Assembly (NCBI GenBank): GCA_003260075.1
Contig: QLIY01000581.1
Span: forward strand, 1-64,000
Source: Phallusia mammillata
Lineage: Eukaryota; Chordata; Ascidiacea; Phlebobranchia; Ascidiidae
Length of the DNA: 64,000 nucleotides
Direction: 5' to 3'
This document shows, piece by piece, positions 11,156 to 22,173 of this stretch. How positions within the stretch are numbered: position 1 is the first letter of the stretch; each line of letters begins with the position of its first letter. Made by a program: the position numbers and the translations under genes. Below the pieces are notes generated by a model. The model ran no database searches. It was given only the letters and a program-made list of their open reading frames with translations, and had not been told where the DNA came from.

Positions 11156-11963
11156 NNNNNNNNNNNNNNNNNNNNNNNNNNNNNNNNNNNNNNNNNNNNN
11201 NNNNNNNNNNNNNNNNNNNNNNNNNNNNNNNNNNNNNNNNNNNNNNNNNNNNNNNNNNNNNNNNNNNNNNNNNNNNNNNNNNNNNNNNNNNNNNNNNNNN
11301 NNNNNNNNNNNNNNNNNNNNNNNNNNNNNNNNNNNNNNNNNNNNNNNNNNNNNNNNNNNNNNNNNNNNNNNNNNNNNNNNNNNNNNNNNNNNNNNNNNNN
11401 NNNNNNNNNNNNNNNNNNNNNNNNNNNNNNNNNNNNNNNNNNNNNNNNNNNNNNNNNNNNNNNNNNNNNNNNNNNNNNNNNNNNNNNNNNNNNNNNNNNN
11501 NNNNNNNNNNNNNNNNNNNNNNNNNNNNNNNNNNNNNNNNNNNNNNNNNNNNNNNNNNNNNNNNNNNNNNNNNNNNNNNNNNNNNNNNNNNNNNNNNNNN
11601 NNNNNNNNNNNNNNNNNNNNNNNNNNNNNNNNNNNNNNNNNNNNNNNNNNNNNNNNNNNNNNNNNNNNNNNNNNNNNNNNNNNNNNNNNNNNNNNNNNNN
11701 NNNNNNNNNNNNNNNNNNNNNNNNNNNNNNNNNNNNNNNNNNNNNNNNNNNNNNNNNNNNNNNNNNNNNNNNNNNNNNNNNNNNNNNNNNNNNNNNNNNN
11801 NNNNNNNNNNNNNNNNNNNNNNNNNNNNNNNNNNNNNNNNNNNNNNNNNNNNNNNNNNNNNNNNNNNNNNNNNNNNNNNNNNNNNNNNNNNNNNNNNNNN
11901 NNNNNNNNNNNNNNNNNNNNNNNNNNNNNNNNNNNNNNNNNNNNNNNNNNNNNNNNNNNNNNN
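11156..11963. other. Assembly gap of 808 N
   Basis: Unread sequence directly after receptor copy 4 exon 1. The space could hold exons 2-4 of that copy at the spacing seen in copy 2 (exon 1 to exon 4 takes about 1.2 kb), but not a whole gene. Confidence 0.99.
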
Positions 11964-14099
11964 TTTTTTGTTTCAATTATATTCATTGCTATCGCTTCGT
12001 GCAGATGGGTGTAACATTAAAGTTTTGAACAGTAAAGCCAAGAACCAAGTATAAATTAACGCAGTTATTTTTATGAGGACGTTGTGACGTGATTTTGGTC
12101 AACATTTAGATTGGTTAGTTTAATTAAAGTCCGACGTACTTTGTGTCATATATATTTGTTTAAAAAAATATACAAAAGATGAAATCGAACCTGTTAGTAT
12201 TAGTGAAAGTGTTTGAATAATTTCAAACAACTTTTGTTATTCTTGCATAAATATTACAAAGCCCTTCGTGGGTCAAAATTTGTTTTCAATAAGTGGTATT
12301 GGTGGACGCTCAGGGTTATTATGAGGGCATTACGCAAATCGTTCAAGTTGGTAGAATTTCAAGTGAAACCGCCAATGAGACCACGAAGGGTTACCGAATC
12401 TTCATTGCTTATTTGAGCGTGAGAATCAGGTGCTAAACAAGATGCGATTTTCGTCAAGGGCTCTTCAACATCTCGTAAAATTACACGCGCGATCAGCTGA
12501 TCAGTCTCAATTGAACTTGACAATGAAGAGTTGGGTTTTCGGGGCACAAAAGTCAAGAGGTTATTCTGCTTAAAAACATGGAACCAAAAATACTTGACAA
12601 AACCTTGTTGGTATGTTTTTGGCGAAATACTGGTTTTTGAATGAATTGTGAAATATTTATGTGCAGTAAAATGGGAAAAATCTTATAAAATCGATGCACA
12701 CCAGTTTACAAGAAAGCTATTTGTTACGTGTGGATTTGAAGTGTTACTATACACGAGAACAATAGGGTTAATTGTGCGAAGATGGTTCTTATACTCGCTT
12801 ACACTAGCATTAGAACATTTACTTTAATTTGTACATGTGGTTTGTATATAGACACTCAAGTTCTTTCTGATATAAGCCCCAATTTTAAATCTTTGTGGGG
12901 TTGAGCGTCTACTATTGGTGACGAATGAATTTTTATAATGGTTAAGGGTGGAATTCGTCTGAAAATGTTGGGAACCACTGCCTTAAACAATCGTACCAAC
13001 CGATCACTGTTGTAAAATACTTCAAGTGCGTTTCAACCCGTTACCAAACTTTGCGCCCTTGAAGTATCAGAGCATCGGTATAAGACAAGTGCTTGTTCAC
13101 AAGCATGCGACTAAGTCAAGAGGATTGCACGGGTCCTCAGCCCTACGTGGTTTTGTTGACGGTTTAACGAGCTATAAAATTCGATCGATAGATTGAGATT
13201 GGGAGTATAGAAGGATAGAATATTGCAAAGAGAGATGGTTTTCAGACTACAGAGAAGAGGTAGCCAATATAGCTATGGGACGTCCACGGCAGGGGAGCTA
13301 AGTTTGCACACATGTGTCAAGACAAGTTGTTATTGTTTGGTTTCCGAGCTATTTATCATTGTTGTGGTGTTAATTGTGTAATCGTTCGATTAACGAAATG
13401 TTGTGTATACAGCAGTATAAATTAGAGTTGTGGCAATTTATGCGTTCCTTTTCATTCTTTCGCATAAACATTGATTCCCGGATACACTGGTGCTGGCTAA
13501 ACATTACTTGCGCACACTTTGGCCATGCACAAGTTAATCGACAGTATATAGAATTTCTCGTGCGTTAATAGCGTGTAGTGCAGAATGTTACGAACGCGTA
13601 TCTAAGTTTTGGTTACTAAGCAAATGTGTTTTTTCTTTTGTATTTTATAAAACTTAAAAACCAAAACAGTTATTGTCCAAATTAAACAATCTATATTTTT
13701 CGTTCTGTAGACGTAGACGATTAGTAATATAAATGATATTACTTGGATAAAGGAAGCTAAAAAAGATGACGCTGCCCGACGACACACACACGCCTGGGCC
13801 ACGAATGACCAAAAGGTGACTGATTTGCAACTGTTTCTGTTTTTGGAACCCTTAATACACTGCATAAACATTTATGACATAGTTGCAAGAATCTTTAACT
13901 GGTTTACCTTGATTTTCAAAACTTCGTATTCAAGGTTTTATTTAAGAAATAAAATATTGCAAATATTCAACTTCTAAACATAGAATACCAACAGTAGCAA
14001 GTATAAATGTTTTAAAGTTTATTTTATTTTTAGTCTTGATTTTTGCATTACGTCAATAGTTTCAGACTTTCAGTTGCCAAATTTATTTTTTGTTTGCAG
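11964..14099. other. No confident gene; weak exon-like stretches
   Basis: Two stretches look faintly exon-like: 13753-13815 (21 open codons rich in charged residues, GTGACT donor, weak acceptor) and the region 12,250-12,420, where two frames read sensibly but both hit stops. GGGAACCACTG at about 12,970 is a hAT-end-like fragment. Nothing else supported. Confidence 0.4.
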
Positions 14100-14501
14100 A
14101 GAATCTTCTCGTAGTTTACAACGTTTTTCAACGACATCGCAAAGGGTAATTATACGCTAACTTTTAAAAGTATTATGTGACTAAGTTTACATACCATATA
14201 TATTAAATTTCAGACCCCAAGCTCCTCTGGCACTTCTTTTTTGACAAAAACAGGCCCTCGAAGTAAGTTTGTCAAATAAAAATACATTAAAATAATAACA
14301 AAGATCACTTCATCACTTTTAGCTGAAGAACTTACAACAAAAACTCCATCAAATGCCAACAGCTCGAACAAGGCAACGGTTGTCTCACGGTAAGAAAGCT
14401 TATTAACCAGCACTACTGAATTTTATCGCTGTTTACTAAAAAACACGAAAAACCCGACATAGCGCAAGGCGAATCCGTAATTCAGTCTGTCCTCTAGATG
14501 A
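14100..14501 (+). CDS. 3' exons of an unidentified Ser/Thr-rich protein
   Basis: Four small exons with good splice sites and matching phases: 14100-14145, 14214-14262, 14323-14389 and 14486-14501, ending in TGA at 14499-14501. The deduced peptide is Ser/Thr-rich (for example SLQRFSTTSQR, TPSSSGTSF, TEELTTKTPSNANSSNK) with no recognisable domain. The matching of three consecutive junctions argues against chance, but the exons are very short and the upstream part was not found. It could be the C-terminal tail of a gene that begins in or before the N gap, including receptor copy 4, though it does not resemble the tails of copies 1-3. Confidence 0.35.
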
Positions 14502-14864
14502 CACCAAAGAGAACGCTAGCAAGAATATATTTTGTCAGAAAAATGGCAGCGCATACTTATGCCTTCAGATAAGTTTAGTTCGGAAATAAATCGATTCAAA
14601 TCAAGTTATCAACAGACGATACTGCTTTTACAAATAAATAAACTTCAAGACCAAGATCCACCATTTAAAAAATGCAAAAAAAATTTCAATTTTCAATACA
14701 ACTAACAATTGCAACCACAACACTACAGATATACCAAAATAAGTGTTAATACTTACTTCTATGCAACCACGGCACGCACACAATTTGCTTACGATTAAAA
14801 ATGGTCTCCTTTAAAAATCAACTTCAAACTCTTTTGCTGTATTTTGATTTTCAATTAAACAACT

Positions 14865-15000
14865 AAAATTGAGGTAATCCGCATGGTTGAAAGATCAAAG
14901 GCACCTGACACACGACAAACAAAAGCACCCCCCCCCCAAAATTGAGGTAATCCGCATGGTTGAAAGATCAAAGGCACCTGACACATGACAAACAAAAGCA
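14865..15000. repeat. 10-C join between 63-bp direct copies
   Basis: Run at 14928-14937; copies 14865-14927 and 14938-15000 differ at one base (CACACGAC / CACATGAC). The second copy has no C run at the matching place. Confidence 0.85.
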
Positions 15001-15034
15001 GTTGCCACATGACATGCATACAGACAAACAATCA

Positions 15035-15090
15035 AATCGGGATGCGTACCCGGGAAAGTTCTGGGTTCGAACCCCGTCAAAAATCATCGA
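15035..15090 (+). repeat. tRNA-derived SINE fragment
   Basis: TCTGGGTTCGAACCCCGTC forms a T-arm-like hairpin; the preceding GGGATGCGTACCCGGGA matches the copy at 10,630. Only the 3' half of a tRNA is present. Confidence 0.5.
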
Positions 15091-16745
15091 AACGTGTGAA
15101 AGAAGACAAGAAAAATCTGTGTGATAGAATTAACGATATACGTAACAACCTTGAAACTGGAAAGTTTATACATCTAAGCACCGCAGTACCTAGCTTGTGG
15201 CCATTTGGTCTATGTTCCTGTTTGATTTACCCGGTACTAAACTTTTGGTTAAATTATTGTTGATAAGGTTGCAAATATTCGATAGAGTTGGTCTATTTGC
15301 GGATTGTAAAAAAGTGATTAAATTGTGTCTCTAAATATTTGGTTTGAATCTTGTTTTCTTGGGTCTAGGAAATCTATTTGTGATTAAATTTGTTTCTTAG
15401 CCGTCTTCTTTAAATGACAAGTTGGATTTGCGACCTTAAGCACTTCAAAGGCTGTTGGTTCTAATCCCACCTAGGCATTTAAGTTTTGTTTGCGTAAAAA
15501 AATACAGTTTCTTGTCATAAAAGTTGGTTAGGCAGTGAGCTCTGTGGCAGTCTTCGAGTGAACAGGACTTTTTTCACCGAACGTACACGATAAAAAACTA
15601 GCACTGCAAGGTATTAGTTATGGGTTGCCTTCCCAGCGGTCGGCCACAGGCCTTTTAAATTTTCCCTTGTTTTGAGGCCCTACGTGTGGCACAGTGGTAT
15701 TTATTTATTTTATATATCTTGGTTTGATAAACGTTATCAATACAATAAAGAAAACATCATCAGTCGTTTCACGATTTTTACTTTAAATCCGTTTACAACC
15801 ACAACAAAAGTTTATCACAAAACTGACTCACGTTGACAGAGTGATAAAGCAATTTTTGTTCATCTATTTTTAATTGGTATGTAGGTCTGAAAAAGAAAAC
15901 GATCCTTTAAGTGCGGTTGCAAGACCTATGGCGCTTCGCTAATAAAGCATCTTTAAATTGGCCATAATCTCAAGTCAAGAAAATGGAAAACTTTTTCAAA
16001 CTTCGCTGCAAAAGATAGTGGACAATAATTTTCAAAAGTTTCTTCCTAAATCAACACAATGTGAAACTTTCAAAACGAAAATCACAAAGAACTTCAACAT
16101 CCCCCTTTGTTTAAACTGGCACACCCTAGATTTTAAGTTTGTTTTGTTGATGCCAGAATGCTGGCGGCTGTTCAAAGCACATCATACCATGAAAGTTTGA
16201 CTATCTACTAAGCTGTGCCTGACAGGCATTATATCAACTTTGTAGAGCTCTTCTGGCAATTGTGTTTTTGCACCGATGTTTCGACGCCTGTATGTATACA
16301 GGTACAGGTCCACCAGGGTAAAAATTTAACAACAGTTTCAATATTCGGACTTTCTTGATGTGCTGTACGAGTTAACTGTATAATAAACAAATAAACAAAC
16401 TTTAGATCTATACTCCGAAGGGTCATGATTTAAACTTTGTGAAAAAATAAAGAATTTTCGCTAGTCCATCGCAAGATGTAATGTGCATTTCTGAGTTTAA
16501 ACTTCACTAAAACGGTTCAATTGTTTGTTACATATTTCAAAATAGACAAAACAAACAGTTGGTTTTGTTGAATCAACACAACCATGATTTTAAATGGGAC
16601 GCAGTCGTCTTCTATTACGCTTTTTTGTGTTTTTAAGGAACCTGCGAGGCAACTTTTTAGAGATCTTTAAAAAGATAACGTCTAGACTCTAGAGAGAAGT
16701 TCGCATAGATGTTTAACTCTCGTATTTTTTATGTGTCACAAACAT

Positions 16746-17101
16746 GTCAATTTCTACAGTCGTCCTGTTCCCACCGAAAAAAGTTTAATCATTAAAACTG
16801 CAACAACTAAACATTAAGAGTACAAGCTAGTTCGGCTACATTAAGGCACTCTAGTTTGTTGGGAGTAAAAACCAAATCAATTGTGGTATCGTTAAACCGT
16901 CAAACAAGATTCAATTAGCCCCCCCCCCGTCAATTTCTACAGTCGTCCTGTTCCCACCGAAAAAAGTTTAATCATTGAAACTGCAACAACTAAACATTAA
17001 GAGTACAAGCTAGTTCGGCTACATGAAGGCACTCCAGTTTGTTGGGAGTAAAAACCAAATCAATTGTGGTATCGTTAAAACGTCAAACAAGATTCAATTA
17101 C
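16746..17101. repeat. 10-C join between 173-bp direct copies
   Basis: Run at 16919-16928; copies 16746-16918 and 16929-17101 differ by a handful of substitutions. Confidence 0.85.
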
Positions 17102-18573
17102 TTCCAGTTGTGCGTGGTTTCGTTTCCAATGAAGGTTTTGGTTGTTTATACAAGCCGAAAACCGCAAGTTTCGACATGCCCATTAGATCGCCACAAAAAT
17201 ATTTGACTTCTGGAGAACTGTTGCTGCAAGGTTCCGCGGCAAACCAGCGGCGAAAACCTGGTAAATTTCCACAAAAACTTCGGTCTGATCGCCAAGGGGA
17301 TTTCCCTTTGTTTGGTCATGTGTGTACGGGGGCGTTGTATGGGCGGGTTTCGGTCGGGTTGCGCCGTGCGTGTTGCTGCTCAAACTGCAAATGTCAAAAA
17401 TTTTGAACTCGCGACAACAAGTACAAAACTAATAAATTATTTACAAGCGATCTTCAGCAAAAGACAACTTTTGGCGTATTATGAATGCAATAATACTGGT
17501 GACGAACTTCTATATATTCTATTGCCTATCGCGCAGACTACGAGTTTTTGCCCATTTCGACTTTTTACAGTGGCGCTGTAGGCAGGTACATTGCATATAA
17601 AGCTTAAAGTTCATAAAAACTGTGGGTTAATATTTGACAATGTCAGTTTACAACCCCAAAAACGCGCCAATGAAAAGTTACACTCCAACTTTCGAAAACA
17701 ATCGGTTTTTGTCCCTAGTTTTATGATCATTCATCATGTGATAAAACCTGCTACGAGCGAACGCCTATTAATGGCTACGTTTTAATGACACACAACGTTT
17801 CAAAACTTCAAATTGCCGCAGGCAACAAAATGTAGCATTACAACGCAACTTCAAAAATCCCCCTGGATGTCACGGTTGACCGATCACGCGTACGACGGTC
17901 GAGTAAAGATGTATGTCGGAAAATTTTTAGAAAATCACAGCTGTGTTTCGTTCAGCGCTTCGCAGGCGGGACAAAAGGACAATAGGAGGCAAGAATTTCT
18001 ATGCCCCCGCCCACAAAAGCTCCATGACATCATTGACTCTTGTTTAGGGCAATAACACACCAATGTTTCACCATCATAACAAACTCAAGCGTGATTCTAG
18101 CTTTGTCGAATACCTCATTTACTTTCTTAGTCGATATTTTTTTAATTTGTTTCATTTGACTATTTTTCTTAAAATCTTTAATAACGTTTTAACAATATCT
18201 AGTGGAAAGTTGTTAGTTTTTGGGGTAACCGAAACTGTTTACTAATCGCAATATCGTTCAATCCACAAAACGACTACTTTGCACATATGTTGTTTTCAAA
18301 TCAATAAGTTAAACTTTAACGTGCAGTAATATATCGCTCTAACCATTACGTCAGTGAAAAATAAACCGACCCTTCCGTACTTTCGGTGTTGACACACCCA
18401 CCAGCCAGCGACACACCTTCCAAAAACGACCAATAGGGGCTCGGCGTTATAACGTAATGCTCCAATGGACTGTAACGGTTCGTCGCCGCTCTGTCGCAAA
18501 TGTTTACGATTTTAACCAACTTAACAACCGAGAAAACGCAATAAATTCTAGCACATTGTGTCAACATATTTAA

Positions 18574-18741
18574 AACGGTGTAGCTGCAACGCGTCCACCA
18601 TTGTCCACCCATTGTGCCATCCACTGTTTTGCGCTGCATAACGTTTTAACATTGCACAGCTATTTCCGACTTGGTGATTGTTTTTAGTGCAATTGTGTCG
18701 CTATGTTTTCTTTCACCAAGCGAAGTAAACTCATCTTATGT
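18574..18741. repeat. Dispersed repeat, best of three copies
   Basis: ACGGTGTAGCTGCAACGCGT (from about 18,575) recurs with two or three changes at 63,970-64,000. AGCTATTTCCGACTTGGTGA (from about 18,659) and the following 80 bp recur at 25,968-26,048, including CACCAAGCGAA. No terminal repeats seen; class unknown. Confidence 0.55.
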
Positions 18742-19007
18742 CACCACCAAGCTGGAATCGCTTAAACCTAAAGAAGCAATGACTTTTATAAATTTACGTG
18801 TGATGGAAGGAGTTTATATTAAGCTTTTAAGTCTACTTAATTAACCCCCCCCCCATTGTGTCGCTATGTTTTCTTTCACCAAGCGAAATAAACTCATCTT
18901 ATGTCACCACCAAGCTGGAATCGCTAAAACCTAAAAGAGCAATGACTTTTTATAAATTTATGTGTGATGGAAGGAGTTTATATTAAGCTTTTAAGTCTAC
19001 TCAATTA
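18692..19007. repeat. 10-C join between ~153-bp direct copies
   Basis: Run at 18845-18854; the copy beginning ATTGTGTCGCTATG at 18692 restarts at 18855 with single-base differences. Confidence 0.85.
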
Positions 19008-19749
19008 CAATATTTCTGGAAATTACTGCACTAATTGCACAAGAGCCTGAAACTAATCCGTAGCGACGGAAAATCACACGGAAAATTCTCTAGTCAGAGA
19101 TTTGCATTTGTAATTAGCCACGTTTGCAGGGAATTGAAACCAAGCACTCAGGCATTCTTCAGGCGAAACTCGAGCCTCATCATCTTATTGCGCCATGAAG
19201 AACTTTCACAAAATCACTCTGCGGTGATTCCCCTAAAAAATCTTGTTCGTGTCCTAAAATCGTAATGACGTCAGTGTTGTCAATAACAACACCCTCATTG
19301 TGTCTCTGCAAAGCATGTAAGGTTTTACTTTGCAGCGCCTAACACGAACAGCTTCGAAACTAGACATTGCACCACAAGTTCTGAAGAAACCTTACCAGGG
19401 GAATACCCAGTTTATTTTCTCTGCCATTTTAGGCAATTTCGCTCGCTCGACGGCACGGGTTTAAATGCTAATCGTTTTGCATTGGTTTGAATGCAACTGG
19501 CTCCACCAACTGCTGTATAACGTAAGCTTGCTTGCGCTGTATCCAAATAGTCATTGTGTACTGTGCATGACGCCATGATACAGAATTCCACAATCATTAA
19601 CTTTAGTTACATAGTCCTCATGTGTTAACTGCAGTCGTTTTCGTGGTAGTTTACACCTAAAAAGTTGCTTTTTGCTTTGAAATCCATAAAATTTGGTTAA
19701 AAAAGGGTTTTAGACGTCCATAGCGCGCGTAACGAAATGCCTGTTGGAA

Positions 19750-19870
19750 CTTAGTGGTTTTTGCGGCCCTGTTGCTATCGTAAGGTTGTGTGTTCTAATC
19801 CCGCTTCAGCCCCTCGTATTTCCCCTCAGCGAGATAACTGAGGGGAATTGCCTAGCATAGTGAAATCCGG
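19750..19870 (+). repeat. tRNA-like repeat fragment
   Basis: GTGTGTTCTAATCCCGC at about 19,787 is B-box-like and is followed by a CCCTCAGCGAGATAACTGAG hairpin-forming stretch. A related fragment with GTTGGTTCTAATCCCACC lies near 15,450. Fragmentary. Confidence 0.3.
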
Positions 19871-20212
19871 GCGGACAGCCAGTGTTTCCGATGGAATGAA
19901 TAAAAATATGTGTCAACAAGATTACAATAAATCGGTATGAGGTAAAATTCTTGGCGACTGAAGTACAAACAACACAAGACAAAAAAAATGAGACTTTGTC
20001 AAAAAAAAAAAACTTCGACTAAGCACAACAACAAAATGTGTTCGCTTTCTACTAAACACGGGCAGGGTTCAAAGTTGACCTGTGTAGTCTAGTAACGACG
20101 CCACTTGAAATTTAAGTCAATATGCGGTATTTGTTCTAACTCGGTAGCGACATTAAAAAGGCATGTGAGAGAGTACCTGGGTAAATAGCAAATCTGGGAG
20201 TTTCATAAACCC

Positions 20213-21290
20213 ATTTGGACTTGCCCTTGAAAAGATGTAAAATGTAAATTAACTTGCAATGTCACGTATCATGCCACCCACGCTTTTTCTATGTAGGGAT
20301 TTTCGTTGCAGCGTTGGGTGGCTGGAAAAATACCAGAATGGCAAGGGCTCAAGGTTTGCTAGGTGCATTTTGGTATTTTTATGTCATAATTTATTCAATT
20401 CAGTCCTAAATTGGGATGTTAGGCGCAAACCAATGCTTCTACATGTTCAAAACTTTTTCTGCACCAAGAAACGTACCAGCCTTCTCACAAACGTAATGAA
20501 TTACAAAGAAAAATTATCTAAGGACTCAAGCAACATTTAAATTGTCACAGAGCTAACGAGGTTTACAAAATCTTACGTAGCCATTCCTACGTACTGACCA
20601 ATACTCGTGCGGAATTCTGCGCGAGAATACAGGCAAGTCAAACAAACGATGACGTCAAATTGACGGTAGCACGTCACAGCAACGAACGTTACGCAGAAAA
20701 ATCGTCAAATGTTACAAATTACACTGAACAAATTAAAATGTTGCAAATTATATTTGGACTTGCCCTTGCAAACTAATATGTCAATTGAGTGGAAATAAAG
20801 TTTTTGTCACGTGTTTTGCTACCTACGCCTTCTCGTTTGGAGTGGTTTTCGTCGCAGCGTTGCTGGATGAAAACAATACCTGAAAGGACTGGGCTCAAAG
20901 TTCGCCAGGTGCACTTTGGTATTTTTTATACCATAATATATCTAATTTAGTCCTAAATTGAAAGCTTAGGGGCAACAAAATGCTTCTACTTCGTCAATAA
21001 TGTCTCTGCACCAAGAAAGGTACCAACTTTCTGACAAGTACTAAATTACAAAAAAGCAGTTTACTAAGCCCCCCCCCCCTTAAATTGTCACAGAGCTAAC
21101 GAGGTTTACAAAATCTTACGTAGCCATCCCTACCGACAAACACTAGTGCGCAATTCTGTGCTTGAGTCAAGTCAAACAAACAATGACGTCAAATTGACGG
21201 TATCAGCTCGTCACAGCAAAGAATATTACGCATAAAAATCGTCAAATGTTTCAAATTACGCTGAAACTTTGTGTAACAAGTTGTGCAAGA
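20213..21290. repeat. Diverged tandem duplication plus 11-C join
   Basis: Block 20,213-20,720 recurs, diverged, from 20,755 (shared GACTTGCCCTTG, GCAGCGTTG, CACTTTGGTATTTTT). Superimposed on this older duplication, a C run at 21069-21079 separates near-identical copies (from 20,538 and from 21,080, TTAAATTGTCACAGAGC). The two layers differ in divergence, which separates real duplication from the join pattern. Confidence 0.65.
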
Positions 21291-21336
21291 TTGCTACACT
21301 CCTTAAAGCAGTAAAATCCAGTTTCATTATTTAAGG

Positions 21337-21526
21337 CAGTGGTCGGCAACCGCCGGTCCGCGAGGAGTTCTTTACCGAAACGTATACTTTTTCACGTTAA
21401 ATGCTTCAAAACCTTTTGCACATGTATGCATTTTTCCCAAATAATGGTAGTTTTTTGAAGGCCGGTCCGCGATAAAATTTCAGTTTCAAAAACGGTCCGC
21501 AGACCAAAAAAGTTTCCCGACCCCTG
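21337..21526. mobile_element. hAT-type non-autonomous element
   Basis: Begins CAGTGGTCGGCAACC and ends with the inverted GTTTCCCGACCCCTG; internal GGTCCGCG repeats near both ends. No coding capacity. No clear 8-bp target duplication (flanks ATTTAAGG and CAAGACGT). Confidence 0.6.
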
Positions 21527-21857
21527 CAAGACGTTTATACATGGTATGAATTAGATGTAAAACTCGTTCAAAGAAAGTTTTGACAAAAATCACTTTTAAA
21601 ATGGATCTTGTGACACAAAATCGCCTCAATTTGTGGCCCGAAAAGGGTTTTGCGTCAATCGCACATCGACTTGCCCTGGGGTTACGGCGTCACAGTCACG
21701 TGCGTGGTCACGCATGAGATCACGCACGTGTGAAACACATGAGTGGGCGAGTTTGGGAAAGTGCGATTAATTGATCCCTTTGCGTAACAACAACACTGAT
21801 AACGGGTCATTGTGACGTCATATGACGTAGATGTCATCAAGATTTAAGGATGTCGCG

Positions 21858-22173
21858 ACGGTAAAGTGGTGTTTTAACCTTTTTGTGTCGCAATTCGGTG
21901 ATTTGCGAAATTTGTTGGGCTAGACAAGTGAAAATAATTGATATCTAGCAAAATGAGGAACCTCTTCGAGAAAGTTTGGTAGTTTTTTTCAGATAATTGG
22001 TGGGAAACTTCCCCCCCCCCACGGTAAAGTGGTGTTTTAACCTTTTTGTGTCGCAATTCGGTGATTTGTGGAATTTGTTGGGCTAGACAAGTGAAAATAA
22101 TTGATGTCTAGCAAAATGAGGAACCTCTTCGAGAAAGTTCGGTAGTTTTTTTCAGATAATCGGTGGGAAACTT
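21858..22173. repeat. 10-C join between 153-bp direct copies
   Basis: Run at 22011-22020; copies start ACGGTAAAGTGGTG at 21858 and 22021. After the second copy the sequence continues TGAAAAG with no C run, so the run belongs to the junction only. Confidence 0.85.

Larger units (their letters stand above)
14502..20212. other. Gene-poor stretch with repeats
   Basis: No exon series with consistent splicing seen. It contains joins at 14,928, 16,919 and 18,845, tRNA-like fragments near 15,040, 15,440 and 19,760, and part of a dispersed repeat (18,574-18,741). The longest open frame (17,023-17,406) overlaps a duplicated join and is not convincing. Confidence 0.5.

Noticed and set aside
11030-12028. 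332-codon open frame across the N gap
   Set aside because: Most of it is undetermined bases; only exon 1 of receptor copy 4 (11030-11096) is supported.
17023-17406. 127-codon open frame starting in a duplicated segment
   Set aside because: Its start lies in the second haplotype copy and the frame is not open in the first; composition is not protein-like.
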